Origin: Trinickia dinghuensis
Lineage (GTDB): Bacteria > Pseudomonadota > Gammaproteobacteria > Burkholderiales > Burkholderiaceae
DNA length: 64,000 bases
Direction of reading: 5' to 3'
NCBI RefSeq assembly: GCF_003367175.1
Contig: NZ_QRGA01000007.1
Span: 419,060 to 483,059 of the forward strand
Every line of letters starts with the position of its first letter. The first letter of the stretch is position 1. This document shows positions 22,324-31,286 of this stretch, one piece after another. The notes beneath the pieces are model-generated. The model did not search any database, was not told where the DNA came from, and worked only from the letters and a program-made list of their open reading frames with translations. The position numbers were made by a program, and so were the translations under genes.

Positions 22324-23481
22324 TTACTCGTTCAGCAGCTTCCACTTGCCGTCGACCACCTCCACCATGACGCGCGCGCGCTTGTCGAGCCCGTTATGGT
22401 TCGTCGGCGTCGTCGTCATGATCCCTTGCGAGATCGGCAATTCCTTGATGTTTTCCAATGCATCGCGCAGCGCCGAGCGGAACGCTTCGGTGCCGGGCTG
22501 AGCCTTGCCGAGCGCCACGGGGATCGCCTTCTGCAGCATCTGCCCCGCGTCCCAAGCATGACCGCCGAACGTCACCACGGTGCCGACGCCGTAAGCCTTC
22601 TCGTAGGCATGCTGATACGCGAGCGCCGACTGCTTCACCGGGTTGCTGTCCGGCAGCTGATCCGCCACGAGCACCGGGCCCGAAGGCAGGATCTCGCCGT
22701 CGCAATCCTTGCCGCACACGCGCAGGAAGTCGTTGTTCGCCACACCGTGCGTTTGATAGACCTTCCCGTTGTAGCCGCGCTCCTTCAGCTCCTTGGCGGG
22801 CAGCGCCGCCGGCGTCCCCGAGCCCGCGATCAGCACGGCGTCGGGATGCGCGCTCATCAACCGCAGCACCTGGCCCGTGACGGAGGTGTCGGCGCGGTTG
22901 TACTTCTCGTTCGCGACGACCTTGATGTGATCGGCCCCCGCAGCCTTCGCGAATTCGGCGTTCCAGCTCTCGCCGTACGCATCGGCAAAGCCGATGAAGC
23001 CAACAGTCTTCACGCCGTGCTTGGCCATGTAATCGGCGATGGCGGTAGCCATGAGGCTGTCGTTTTGCGGCGTCTTGAACGCCCACTTGCGCTTGTCGTC
23101 CACCGGCTCGACGATCTTCGCCGAGGCGGCCAGCGAAATCATCGGCGTCTTGGCGGCCGAGATGGGATCGAGCATCGCGAGCGAGTTCGGCGTCACCGAC
23201 GAACCGACGATCGCATCGACGTGATCTTCGTCGATGAGCTTGTGCACGTCCTGCACCGCTTTGCCCGTATCGGAACCATCGTCGAGCACGATGTATTGCA
23301 CGGTCTTGCCGCCGATCTCCTTGGGCAGCAGCGCCACGGTGTTCTTCTCGGGAATGCCGAGCGAGGCGGCCGGTCCCGTCGTCGACAGAACGACGCCGAT
23401 CTTCACTTGCGCGAAGGTGACGCCGGCCATGCACATCGTTGCCGCCGCCACGGCGCCATGTACCCATTGCTTCATCGTCAT
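22324..23481 (-). CDS. Branched-chain amino-acid-type periplasmic binding protein (LivK type), system 1
   Basis: A 385-residue secreted protein (signal peptide ending GVTFAQ) of the type I binding-protein fold. KIGVVLSTTGPAASLGIPEKN opens the ligand cleft, and VDAIVGSSVTPNSLAM and TVGFIGFADAYGESW follow. The start ATG is preceded by GGAG. It is the first gene of system 1. Because this family binds varied amino acids, amides and aromatic acids, the true ligand is not certain. Confidence 0.87.
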   Translation of the reverse strand: MTMKQWVHGAVAAATMCMAGVTFAQVKIGVVLSTTGPAASLGIPEKNTVALLPKEIGGKTVQYIVLDDGSDTGKAVQDVHKLIDEDHVDAIVGSSVTPNSLAMLDPISAAKTPMISLAASAKIVEPVDDKRKWAFKTPQNDSLMATAIADYMAKHGVKTVGFIGFADAYGESWNAEFAKAAGADHIKVVANEKYNRADTSVTGQVLRLMSAHPDAVLIAGSGTPAALPAKELKERGYNGKVYQTHGVANNDFLRVCGKDCDGEILPSGPVLVADQLPDSNPVKQSALAYQHAYEKAYGVGTVVTFGGHAWDAGQMLQKAIPVALGKAQPGTEAFRSALRDALENIKELPISQGIMTTTPTNHNGLDKRARVMVEVVDGKWKLLNE

Positions 23482-24296
23482 TATTGATCTCCAGAGGCTT
23501 TACGCGAGAAAGCGCGTTGTCATTGCCGGGGCATAGGCCGGCTGAAAACGATTATTTTTGCGAGCCTGTTTCGCAAGGCGCGCTCGGGTCAAAGAAAAAA
23601 CGATACACGATGCCGCTCGTCGGAGCACTTCATGTCACGCGCGGCCGGTGTGTCCTGCGAATGAATCGATGATCGATGGGTGGGCGCATCAGTATCTGTC
23701 TCGCTCATTCACTTACATATTAGTATTATTTCGCTCGCCATTATTTCCCGTCAAGGAAGCATTTCCCGGCCACGGGTTTCCCCCAAGGAGGTGGGACAAA
23801 CAGCGTTTGAATATTTCAAACCTCGCGCTCACGTTCAAACACGCGAAGGGAAGGCGCTGCTTGAGCGCGGCACGCGCGCGTATGGAATCGGAGTCGCGTT
23901 GCCGAAGGGCATGCTCGAAGAAAGGCGATTCTCCGATTGCATGAATCGAACGCACAAATAAAAAGCGCTGTTGGATCCTATCCAACAGCGCTTTCGTCCG
24001 GGCACTGAGTGCCTCGATTGTCTCCTCGTTCTCCACCTGTAAATTCGGTGCATCAGAACTGAGACGAAGATTAAACAACCCCGTCTTGTCCCACAACCTA
24101 GCACTTTCCCTAGTGGTGCACAGCAGCACACAATTCATGCAGGCACGCATCGTTTGAAGCCGCGTACTCGCGCCGCACGACAGGGCATGCCCGCCCACCC
24201 GCGCCGCACGAGGGTTTGCCCTGCTCCGCCCTCGTGCAAAGCGTGCACGCCGCCCGCATGGCGCGCCGCAGCGCAACAGCCCGACATCGAGCCTGC
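23482..24296. other. Long intergenic region between the two liv systems
   Basis: About 815 bp. The right-hand part holds the terminator for the second liv operon and a possible small-RNA-like stretch. The middle (23690-23760) is AT-rich and may contain the promoter of the first liv operon. Open frames exist on both strands, but none has family similarity, a good ribosome site or consistent codon bias, and the longest runs straight through the terminator hairpin. Confidence 0.5.
23953..23994 (-). terminator. Terminator of liv system 2
   Basis: A perfect 15-bp inverted repeat (23962-23976 and 23980-23994) with a 3-nt loop. On the minus strand it is followed by TTTTTATTTG. It lies about 300 bp beyond the livM stop of system 2, preceded at 24001-24013 by a second small palindrome GGCACTGAGTGCC. 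Confidence 0.82.
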
Positions 24297-25268
24297 TCAC
24301 CCGCGCAGCGGCCGCACACGCGCGACGATTTCGCCGACGATCCCGCGCCGGAATGCGAGCACGCAAGCAATGAAGACGATGCCGATCACGATCGTCGTCG
24401 AATCGCCGAGCGAATTGAACCAGTCGATGTGCGTGAGCGAGGCGAGCGCGGCGCCGATATCGCCGAGGCGCTCTTCGAGCGTCACGACCAGCGCGGCGCC
24501 CACCAGCGGCCCGAAGAGCGTGCCCATGCCGCCCACGAGCGTCATCAGGATCACGAGGCCCGACATCGTCCAGTACGCGTCGCCGAGCGTCTCGAAGCCC
24601 AGCACGAGCACCTTCAGCGAACCGGCAAGCCCGGCCAGCCCGGCCGAGAGCACGAATGCAAGAAGCTTGAAGCGGTCGGTGTCGTAGCCGAGCGAGATCG
24701 CGCGCGGTTCGTTCTCGCGGATCGCCGTCAACACTTGCCCGAACGGGGAATGCACGACGCGCACGATCAGCAGGAAGGCCAATACGACCAAGACGAGCAC
24801 GACGTAATAGAGCGTCAAGTCCGACGATAAGCTCAGGAGTCCGAACAATTTACCGCGGGGCACGCCTTGCAAGCCGTCCTCGCCGCCCGTGAACGGCGCT
24901 TGCAGATAGATGAAATAGACGAGCTGCGCGAGCGCGAGCGTGACCATCGCGAAGTAGATGCCCTGGCGCCGAATCGCGAAGAAACCGACGATCAGCCCGA
25001 GCAGCGTCGCCGCCGCGGTCCCGGCAAGCAAACCGAGTTCCGGTGTGAGGCCGAGCGTCTCGATCGTGTAGCCGGTCATGTACCCGGCCGAGGCGAGGAA
25101 CATTGCATGGCCGAACGAGAGCAGCCCCGTATAGCCGATCAGCAAATTGAAGGCGGCCGCGAACAGCGCGAAGCTGAGCACCTTCATCACGAACACGGGA
25201 TACGCGCCTGCCCACGGCGCCACGATGAGCCCGACGAGCAAGAGGGTGTAAAGCGCTTTTCTTTGCAT
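24297..25268 (-). CDS. livM: Branched-chain amino-acid ABC permease (LivM type), system 2
   Basis: A 323-residue permease with eight to nine hydrophobic helices and the LivM loop LLSFGHAMFLASAGYMTGYTIE, then ENEPRAISLGYDTDRFKLLAFVLSAGLAGLAG. The start MQRKALYTLLLVG overlaps the livH stop by one base (TGATG). It is the last gene of system 2, followed by a long untranslated stretch to the terminator. Confidence 0.93.
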   Translation of the reverse strand: MQRKALYTLLLVGLIVAPWAGAYPVFVMKVLSFALFAAAFNLLIGYTGLLSFGHAMFLASAGYMTGYTIETLGLTPELGLLAGTAAATLLGLIVGFFAIRRQGIYFAMVTLALAQLVYFIYLQAPFTGGEDGLQGVPRGKLFGLLSLSSDLTLYYVVLVLVVLAFLLIVRVVHSPFGQVLTAIRENEPRAISLGYDTDRFKLLAFVLSAGLAGLAGSLKVLVLGFETLGDAYWTMSGLVILMTLVGGMGTLFGPLVGAALVVTLEERLGDIGAALASLTHIDWFNSLGDSTTIVIGIVFIACVLAFRRGIVGEIVARVRPLRG

Positions 25269-26152
25269 CACCGTTCCTTGCCGAAGAGACCCGCGGGGCG
25301 CACGAGCAGAACGAGCGCCATGATGACGAAGACGACGGTGGCCGACGCCTGGGGATAGAACACGCGCGTGAAGCCCTCCACGATGCCGAGCAGCAGGCCG
25401 GTGAGGATCGAGCCCATGATCGAGCCCATGCCGCCGATCACGACGACGGCGAACACGGTGATGATCATCGGCTGGCCCATCAGCGGCGACACTTGAATGA
25501 CGGGCGCGGCGAGCACGCCGGCAAACGCAGCCAGCGCCACGCCGAAACCGTACGTCAGCGTGATCATCAGCGGCACGTTCACGCCGAACGCCTCGACGAT
25601 CTTCGGGTTCTCGGTGCCCGCGCGCAGGTAGGCGCCGAGCCGCGTCTTCTCGATGACGAACCAGGTGGCGAAGCACACGACGAGCGAGGCCACGACCACC
25701 CACGCCCGGTAGTTGGGCAGATACATGAAGCCGACGTTCGTCGCACCCGAAAGCAGATCGGGGACGTCGTACGGCTGCCCCGAGGAGCCGTAGATCGAGC
25801 GGAACACGCCTTCGACGACGAGCGTGAGCCCGAACGTCAGCAAGAGCCCGTAAAGATGGTCGAGGCGATAGAGCCACCGCAGCATCGAGCGCTCGATGAG
25901 CACGCCGAACAGGCCGACGACGAGCGGCGAGAGCACGAGCATCGCCCAGTACGGCAGGCCGAAGTAGTCGAGGCCCATCCACGCGAGCATGGCGCCGAGC
26001 ATGAACAATGCGCCGTGCGCGAAGTTGATGACGTTGAGCATGCCGAAGATCACGGCCAGCCCGAGGCTCAGGATCGCGTAGAACGATCCGTTGACGAGCC
26101 CGAGCAAGAGCTGGCCCAGCATGGCCTGCAACGGAATGCCGAAGATATCCAT
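25268..26152 (-). CDS. livH: Branched-chain amino-acid ABC permease (LivH type), system 2
   Basis: A 294-residue LivH permease. The N-terminal LLLGLVNGSFYAILSLGLAVIFGMLNVINFAHGALFMLGA and the loop VRAGTENPKIVEAFGVNV-like YLRAGTENPKIVEAFGVN are diagnostic. The start MDIFGIPLQAML is used; an in-frame TTG five codons earlier is less likely. It lies about 100 bp after the binding-protein gene and is coupled to livM. Confidence 0.93.
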   Translation of the reverse strand: MDIFGIPLQAMLGQLLLGLVNGSFYAILSLGLAVIFGMLNVINFAHGALFMLGAMLAWMGLDYFGLPYWAMLVLSPLVVGLFGVLIERSMLRWLYRLDHLYGLLLTFGLTLVVEGVFRSIYGSSGQPYDVPDLLSGATNVGFMYLPNYRAWVVVASLVVCFATWFVIEKTRLGAYLRAGTENPKIVEAFGVNVPLMITLTYGFGVALAAFAGVLAAPVIQVSPLMGQPMIITVFAVVVIGGMGSIMGSILTGLLLGIVEGFTRVFYPQASATVVFVIMALVLLVRPAGLFGKER

Positions 26153-26254
26153 TGAACTGCCATCCAAGAGAAGAAGACGCGCGCGTTGCGGGCGCGCGCG
26201 TCATGACCGCGTACTAATGCAAACGGCAAGCGGCCCTTTACATCACCGTCACCA

Positions 26255-27475
26255 TCACTTCCAAAGATCGCACTGCGTCTCGGCCTTCGTGCCGAACGCT
26301 TGATCGCCCGGAATCGTCGCCTTCAGCGTGTAGTAGTCCCACGGCTTCTTCGATTCGGCCGGCGTCTTGACCTGGAACAGATACATGTCGTGCAGCATCA
26401 CGCCGTCGGGGCGCACCGTGCCCTTCGCATAGAAATCGTCGACCGGCTGCTTGTGCAGCTGCGCCATCACCTTGTCCGGGTCCGTCGAGCCGACCGCCTT
26501 CACGGCGTTCAGGTAGTCCGTCGTCGCCGAGTAGTCGGCCGCTTGCAGGCTCGAGGGCATCTTGCCCGTTTTCTTGAAGTACTTCTCGGCCCATGCGCGC
26601 GACTTGGCGTTCTGATCCCAGTACCAGCTGTCGGTCAGCAACAAGCCCTGCGCCGTCGGCAGCCCGACGCTGTGCACGTCGTCGAGGAACATCAGCAGCG
26701 CGGCGATCTTCATCGTCTTCGTAATGCCGAATTCCTTCGCCGCCTTCAGCGAGTTCACCGTATCGCCGCCTGCGTTGGCCAAGCCGAGCACTTGCGCCTT
26801 CGACGCTTGCGCCTGCAGCAGGAACGAGGAGAAGTCCGATGCGGACAGCGGATGCAGCGCGTTGCCGAGCACCTTGCCGCCGTTCGCCTCGACCACCTTC
26901 GCCGTGTTGCTTTCCAGCGACTTGCCGAACGCGTAATCGGCAGTCAGGAAGTACCAGCTCTTTTCCCCGCTCTTGACGATCGCGGAACCGGTACCGCGCG
27001 CCAGCGCCGTCGTGTCGTAAGCGTAGTGAATGGTATAGGGCGTGCACTGCTTGTTCGTCAGCGCATCGGTGCCGGCGCCGATCGAGAAGTACGGACGCTT
27101 CTTTTCCTTGATGACGTCGTTCATCGCAAGACCGGTGGCCGAGTTCGTGCCGCCGATCAGCATGTCGAGGCCTTCCGTGTCGATCCACTTGCGGGCCGTG
27201 GATGCGGCGATGTCGGCCTTGTTCTGGTGGTCCTGCGTGATCAGCTTGATCGGCAGCCCATTGACCTTGCCGCCGAAATCGTCGATGGCCATCTGGATCG
27301 CCGTGGCGCCGCCCTTGCCGTCGATATCGGCGTACAGGCCCGACATGTCGGTAATGAAGCCGATCGTGACTTGGCTCTCGGCCGCGACCGCGTGCTGTGC
27401 GGCGAAAGCGGCGGCGAGTGCGGTGCCGGTAACTGCGAGAGTGCGAACAGCACTTGCGAGCAACTTGGTCCTCAT
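26255..27475 (-). CDS. Periplasmic substrate-binding protein of liv system 2
   Basis: A 406-residue exported protein with a signal peptide (MRTKLLASAVRTLAVTGTALAAAFAAQHAVAAE) and a type I periplasmic binding fold: VTIGFITDMSGLYADIDGKGG, DHQNKADIAASTARKWIDTEG, ADYAFGKSLE. The start is preceded by AAGGAG at 7 bp. Members of this subgroup bind branched-chain amino acids, amides or other small acids; the ligand is not readable here. It lies between livF and livH of system 2. Confidence 0.88.
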   Translation of the reverse strand: MRTKLLASAVRTLAVTGTALAAAFAAQHAVAAESQVTIGFITDMSGLYADIDGKGGATAIQMAIDDFGGKVNGLPIKLITQDHQNKADIAASTARKWIDTEGLDMLIGGTNSATGLAMNDVIKEKKRPYFSIGAGTDALTNKQCTPYTIHYAYDTTALARGTGSAIVKSGEKSWYFLTADYAFGKSLESNTAKVVEANGGKVLGNALHPLSASDFSSFLLQAQASKAQVLGLANAGGDTVNSLKAAKEFGITKTMKIAALLMFLDDVHSVGLPTAQGLLLTDSWYWDQNAKSRAWAEKYFKKTGKMPSSLQAADYSATTDYLNAVKAVGSTDPDKVMAQLHKQPVDDFYAKGTVRPDGVMLHDMYLFQVKTPAESKKPWDYYTLKATIPGDQAFGTKAETQCDLWK

Positions 27476-27586
27476 CGGGTATCTCCTTCTTCGCTTATGG
27501 TTGTGCATACAACTATTTTCATGCATGAGATGCGACGCGCCCGCGAAACACGAGACGAGCGCCTGAAAAACCATGGCGTCCGAGCG

Positions 27587-28354
27587 TCAGACGCCCAGCA
27601 GATCGTGCAGCACCGGCATCTTGCTTTCGAGTTCGCGCGCGACGAAATGCTCGACGATACGGCCGTGCTCCATCACATAGAAGCGATCGGCCAGCGGCGC
27701 CGCAAAACGGAAGTTCTGCTCGACCATCACGACCGTGTAGCCGCGCGACTTGAGCGCAAGGATCATGCGCGCGAGCGCCTGCACGATGACGGGTGCGAGG
27801 CCTTCGGAAATTTCGTCGAGCAGCAGCAGGTTCGCTCCCGTACGCAAGATGCGCGCGACGGCGAGCATTTGCTGCTCGCCGCCCGAGAGCCGCGTGCCCT
27901 GGCTCATGCGGCGCTCTTTCAAGTTCGGGAACATCTCGTAGATTTCGTCGAGCGACATCGCATAGCGGCTCTCGCCCACCATCGGCGGCAGCAGCAGATT
28001 CTCCTCGCACGACAAGCTCGAGAAGATCGCGCGCTCCTCGGGGCAGTAGCCGACGCCGCAGTGCGCAATCTTGTGCGTCGACATTAGGATCGTTTCTTTC
28101 TCGCCGATGCGCACCGAGCCCGTGCGCCGGCCCGTCAGGCCCATGATCGCGCGCATCGTCGTCGTGCGCCCCGCGCCGTTGCGGCCGAGCAAGGTCACGA
28201 CCTCGCCGCGCGCGACCGTCAGATCGACGCCGTGCAGAATGTGCGATTCGCCGTACCACGCCTGCAGGCCCGAGATCGTCAATGCAGCCGGAGCGCCGGC
28301 CAGCGCCCCGCTCGTGTCGCTCACCGCGATGCTTTCCCGCTCCGTGTGATTCAT
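27587..28354 (-). CDS. livF: Branched-chain amino-acid ABC ATPase (LivF type), system 2
   Basis: A 255-residue ABC ATPase with a Walker A GRNGAGRTT in which Arg replaces the usual invariant lysine (GxxGxGKT). The rest is standard: LSGGEQQM signature, LLLLDEISEGLAPV Walker B and VEQNFRFAA switch. The Walker A Lys-to-Arg change should reduce ATP binding if the read is correct. Its start overlaps the livG stop by one base. Confidence 0.9.
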   Translation of the reverse strand: MNHTERESIAVSDTSGALAGAPAALTISGLQAWYGESHILHGVDLTVARGEVVTLLGRNGAGRTTTMRAIMGLTGRRTGSVRIGEKETILMSTHKIAHCGVGYCPEERAIFSSLSCEENLLLPPMVGESRYAMSLDEIYEMFPNLKERRMSQGTRLSGGEQQMLAVARILRTGANLLLLDEISEGLAPVIVQALARMILALKSRGYTVVMVEQNFRFAAPLADRFYVMEHGRIVEHFVARELESKMPVLHDLLGV

Positions 28355-29142
28355 CAGTGCGTCCCCGTCAACGCCGCGTCGGCGCTGCCCATATAGGCTT
28401 GCATCACGAGTGGATTCTTCGACACTTCGGCATAGCTGCCTTCCGCGAGCACTTCGCCGCGCTGCAGGACGGTGATCGTGTCGGAGATGCCCGCGATGAC
28501 GTTCATGTTGTGCTCGACCATGAGGATCGTGCGGCCCGCCGATACCTTCTTGATCAGCGCGGTCACGCGGTCGACGTCTTCGTGACCCATGCCTTGCGTC
28601 GGCTCGTCGAGCAGCATGAGTTCGGGCTCCATCGCGAGTGTCGTCGCGATCTCGAGCGCACGCTTGCGTCCGTAGGAAAGCTCGACCGTGAGCGTATCGG
28701 CGAAATCGGCCAGGCCCACCTGATCGAGCAGTTCGCGCGCGCGATCGTCGAGACGATGCAGCGTGCGCTCGCTGCGCCAGAAGTGGTAGGCCGTGCCGAG
28801 CGCGCGCTGCAATCCGACGCGCACGTTCTGCAAGACGGTCAGATGCGGAAAGACCGCTGATATCTGGAACGAGCGGATGATGCCGCGCCGCGCGATCTGG
28901 GCCGGACGCTCGCGTGTGATATCAACGTTGTTGAAGACGATCTGCCCAGCACTGGGCTCGAGAAATTTCGTGAGCAAGTTGAAGCAGGTCGTCTTGCCCG
29001 CGCCGTTCGGGCCGATCAACGCGTGGATCGAGCCGCGGCGCACGCGCAGGTTCACGCCGTTCACGGCCGTGAAGCCCTTGAACTCTTTGGTCAGCCCGCG
29101 CGTTTCAAGAATCGTGTCGCCGAGAATCATGTCCCCTTCCAT
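28354..29142 (-). CDS. livG: Branched-chain amino-acid ABC ATPase (LivG type), system 2
   Basis: A LivG ATPase (258-262 aa): Walker A GPNGAGKTT, the LivG insert LTKFLEPSAGQIVFNNVDITRERPAQIARRGIIRSFQ, signature LSYGRKRALEIA (LSYG replacing LSGG, normal for LivG), Walker B LMLLDEPTQGM and EHNMNVI. Two in-frame ATGs four codons apart are possible: 29130 has a purine-rich GGAAGGGGAC just before it, while 29142 has none. It is the first gene of system 2 (order livG, livF, binding protein, livH, livM). Confidence 0.93.
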   Translation of the reverse strand: MEGDMILGDTILETRGLTKEFKGFTAVNGVNLRVRRGSIHALIGPNGAGKTTCFNLLTKFLEPSAGQIVFNNVDITRERPAQIARRGIIRSFQISAVFPHLTVLQNVRVGLQRALGTAYHFWRSERTLHRLDDRARELLDQVGLADFADTLTVELSYGRKRALEIATTLAMEPELMLLDEPTQGMGHEDVDRVTALIKKVSAGRTILMVEHNMNVIAGISDTITVLQRGEVLAEGSYAEVSKNPLVMQAYMGSADAALTGTH

Positions 29143-29299
29143 GCGAAGTCAGGCGAAGCACTGCATTGGCATGCGCTTGTCGAGCGCATCCGATTTCCCG
29201 AACGGTACGCCTCTCGGTAACGAGACGCCCATCGTTTATGGCATGGTGCATCAATGCGGAGAGGTCGGCCCCGCCCCATGCGGCATCGCGCATTGTCTC

Positions 29300-29325
29300 C
29301 CCAATGATGCAGCGCAATCATTGGG
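29300..29325. promoter_or_regulatory. Palindrome upstream of liv system 2
   Basis: CCCAATGAT (29300-29308), 8 nt, ATCATTGGG (29317-29325): perfect 9-bp arms about 160 bp upstream of livG. Next to it lie GCACTAGTGC (29330-29339) and ACTAGTGCAC (29359-29368). These look like operator half-sites for a liv regulator; the regulator is not identifiable. Confidence 0.45.
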
Positions 29326-29425
29326 ATTTGCACTAGTGCTTAATTGCGTCGGCAAGTAACTAGTGCACTCCTTTCGATATGTAAAACGCCGCTGCTAGCT
29401 TATCGGTACTTAGTACGGGCGAACG

Positions 29426-31126
29426 TCACACAGCGTTCACGGTAGGCGCCGTCCCCACCGCTTGCGTCGACGAAGCCCGTGCACGGCGATCGGCACGAAT
29501 CATGTCGCTTGCGCGCTCCGCGATCATCAGCGTTGGCGAATTCGTATTGCCCGATGTGATCGTCGGCATCACCGAAGCGTCGACGACACGCAATCCCGTC
29601 ACGCCGAAAACACGTAGCCGCGCATCGACCACGGCGCCAGGATCGTCGGCCGTACCCATGCGGCATGTTCCCACGGGATGGAAGATCGTGGTGCCGACGG
29701 CACCCGCCGCCTGCACGAGTTCTTCTTCGGTCTGGTACTGCGGCCCGGGCAGGATTTCCTCGGGCGCATAGCGCGCGAGCGCCGGCGTCTGCACGATGCG
29801 GCGCGTGAGCCGCAACGCATTGGCGGCGATATGGCGATCGTAGTCGGTCGACAGATAGTTAGGCGCGATGAAAGGCGCCGCGAGCGGATCGGGCGATTCG
29901 ATATGAATGCTGCCGCGCGAGGTCGGCCGCAGATGGCAGGCCGATGCGGTGAACGCGTTGAAGCGATGCAGTGGCTCGCCGAAGCGATCGAGCGAGAGCG
30001 GCTGCACGTGATATTCGATATCGGGGCGTGTGATCGAGGCATCGTCCTGCGACGACTTCGCGAAGGCACCCAACTGCGAGGGCGACATCGACATCGGCCC
30101 GCTGCGCCACAATGCGTATTGCATGGCGATGAGCGCCTTGCCCCACCAATGCGCCGTCATGGTGTTGAGCGTGCGCACGCCGCGGACGCGATAGGCCATT
30201 CGCAGCTGAAGATGGTCTTGCAGATTTTCGCCGACCCCGCGCAAATCGTGCACGACTTCGATTCCGAACCGCTGCAGCCGGGCCCCATCGCCGACACCCG
30301 ATAGCTCGAGCAATTGCGGCGAATTGACCGCGCCCGAAGCCAGCACGACTTCGCCCCGCGCACGCGCGAAGAATTCGCGCGAGCCCGAGCGATCGCCTCG
30401 GCGGTAGACCGCGCCCGTGCAGCGTTTTCCGTCGAATGTCAGCCGCCGCACTTGCGCGCCGGTCACGACGGTGAGGTTTGGACGTTCCAGCGCGGGACGC
30501 AGAAACGCCTTCGATGCATTCCAGCGGACGCCGCGCTTTTGATTGACCTCGAAGTAGCCGACGCCGCTGTTGTCGCCGCGATTGAAATCGTCGGTCGCCG
30601 GAATGCCCGCCTGCTGCGCGGCTTCTCGAAACGCCTCGAGCACCTGCCATTTGAGCCGCTGCCGTTCGACGCGCCATTGACCGCCCGCGCCATGCCAGGC
30701 ATCGGCGCCGCCATGATGATCCTCGCTGCGCTTGAACACGGGCAGCACCGCGTCCCAAGACCACGACGAATCGCCCGTCGCACGGGCCCATTCGTCGTAG
30801 TCCTCGCGCTGGCCTCGCATGTAGATCATGCCGTTGATCGACGAACTGCCGCCGAGCACTCGCCCGCGCGGATAGGACAGCGAGCGCCCGTTCAGCCCGG
30901 CCTCCTCGCCCGTGCGATAGAGCCAATCGGTGCGCGGGTTGCCGATGCAGTAGAGATATCCGACGGGAACGTGAATCCAGCGGTAGTCGTCCTTGCCGCC
31001 CGCCTCGATCAGCAGGACGCTGACATCCGCGTCTTCGCTGAGCCGGTTCGCGAGCACGCAGCCCGCCGTGCCCGCGCCGACAATGACATAGTCGAATTCG
31101 CCTTCGAGAATCGTTTCGCTCATCAT
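29426..31126 (-). CDS. GMC-family FAD oxidoreductase (alcohol/choline dehydrogenase type)
   Basis: A 566-residue flavoprotein oxidising an alcohol. It has the FAD motif FDYVIVGAGTAGCVLANRLSED near the N-terminus, GMC signature 1 (GRVLGGSSSINGMIYMRGQREDYDEWA), signature 2 (GAVNSPQLLELSGVG), and the C-terminal catalytic block HPVGTCRMG with NTNSPTLMIAERASDMI. This domain set fits alcohol and choline dehydrogenases; the substrate cannot be assigned, and no betaine genes adjoin. The start at MMSETILEGEF is preferred over an upstream extension. It is divergent from the LysR gene, the expected regulator. Confidence 0.9.
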   Translation of the reverse strand: MMSETILEGEFDYVIVGAGTAGCVLANRLSEDADVSVLLIEAGGKDDYRWIHVPVGYLYCIGNPRTDWLYRTGEEAGLNGRSLSYPRGRVLGGSSSINGMIYMRGQREDYDEWARATGDSSWSWDAVLPVFKRSEDHHGGADAWHGAGGQWRVERQRLKWQVLEAFREAAQQAGIPATDDFNRGDNSGVGYFEVNQKRGVRWNASKAFLRPALERPNLTVVTGAQVRRLTFDGKRCTGAVYRRGDRSGSREFFARARGEVVLASGAVNSPQLLELSGVGDGARLQRFGIEVVHDLRGVGENLQDHLQLRMAYRVRGVRTLNTMTAHWWGKALIAMQYALWRSGPMSMSPSQLGAFAKSSQDDASITRPDIEYHVQPLSLDRFGEPLHRFNAFTASACHLRPTSRGSIHIESPDPLAAPFIAPNYLSTDYDRHIAANALRLTRRIVQTPALARYAPEEILPGPQYQTEEELVQAAGAVGTTIFHPVGTCRMGTADDPGAVVDARLRVFGVTGLRVVDASVMPTITSGNTNSPTLMIAERASDMIRADRRARASSTQAVGTAPTVNAV

Positions 31127-31286
31127 GTCGCGCACCGCCTCGCATCGATCGAGAATAATTAGGCAGGCCCATATGAAGACTGAAGACGCGCGGGCCCGGG
31201 TTCCCACCAAAGCCTAACCGCCCATGCGGCCCGAAATCCAATGAGTTCTCCTCAATTGCGATATAAGGCGCGCTAATATCACCGGC

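Noticed and set aside
23713-24366. Long open frame on the minus strand in the gap between the liv systems
   Set aside because: It reads through the perfect 15-bp terminator hairpin and has no family similarity or ribosome site. I keep the hairpin and call the frame incidental.
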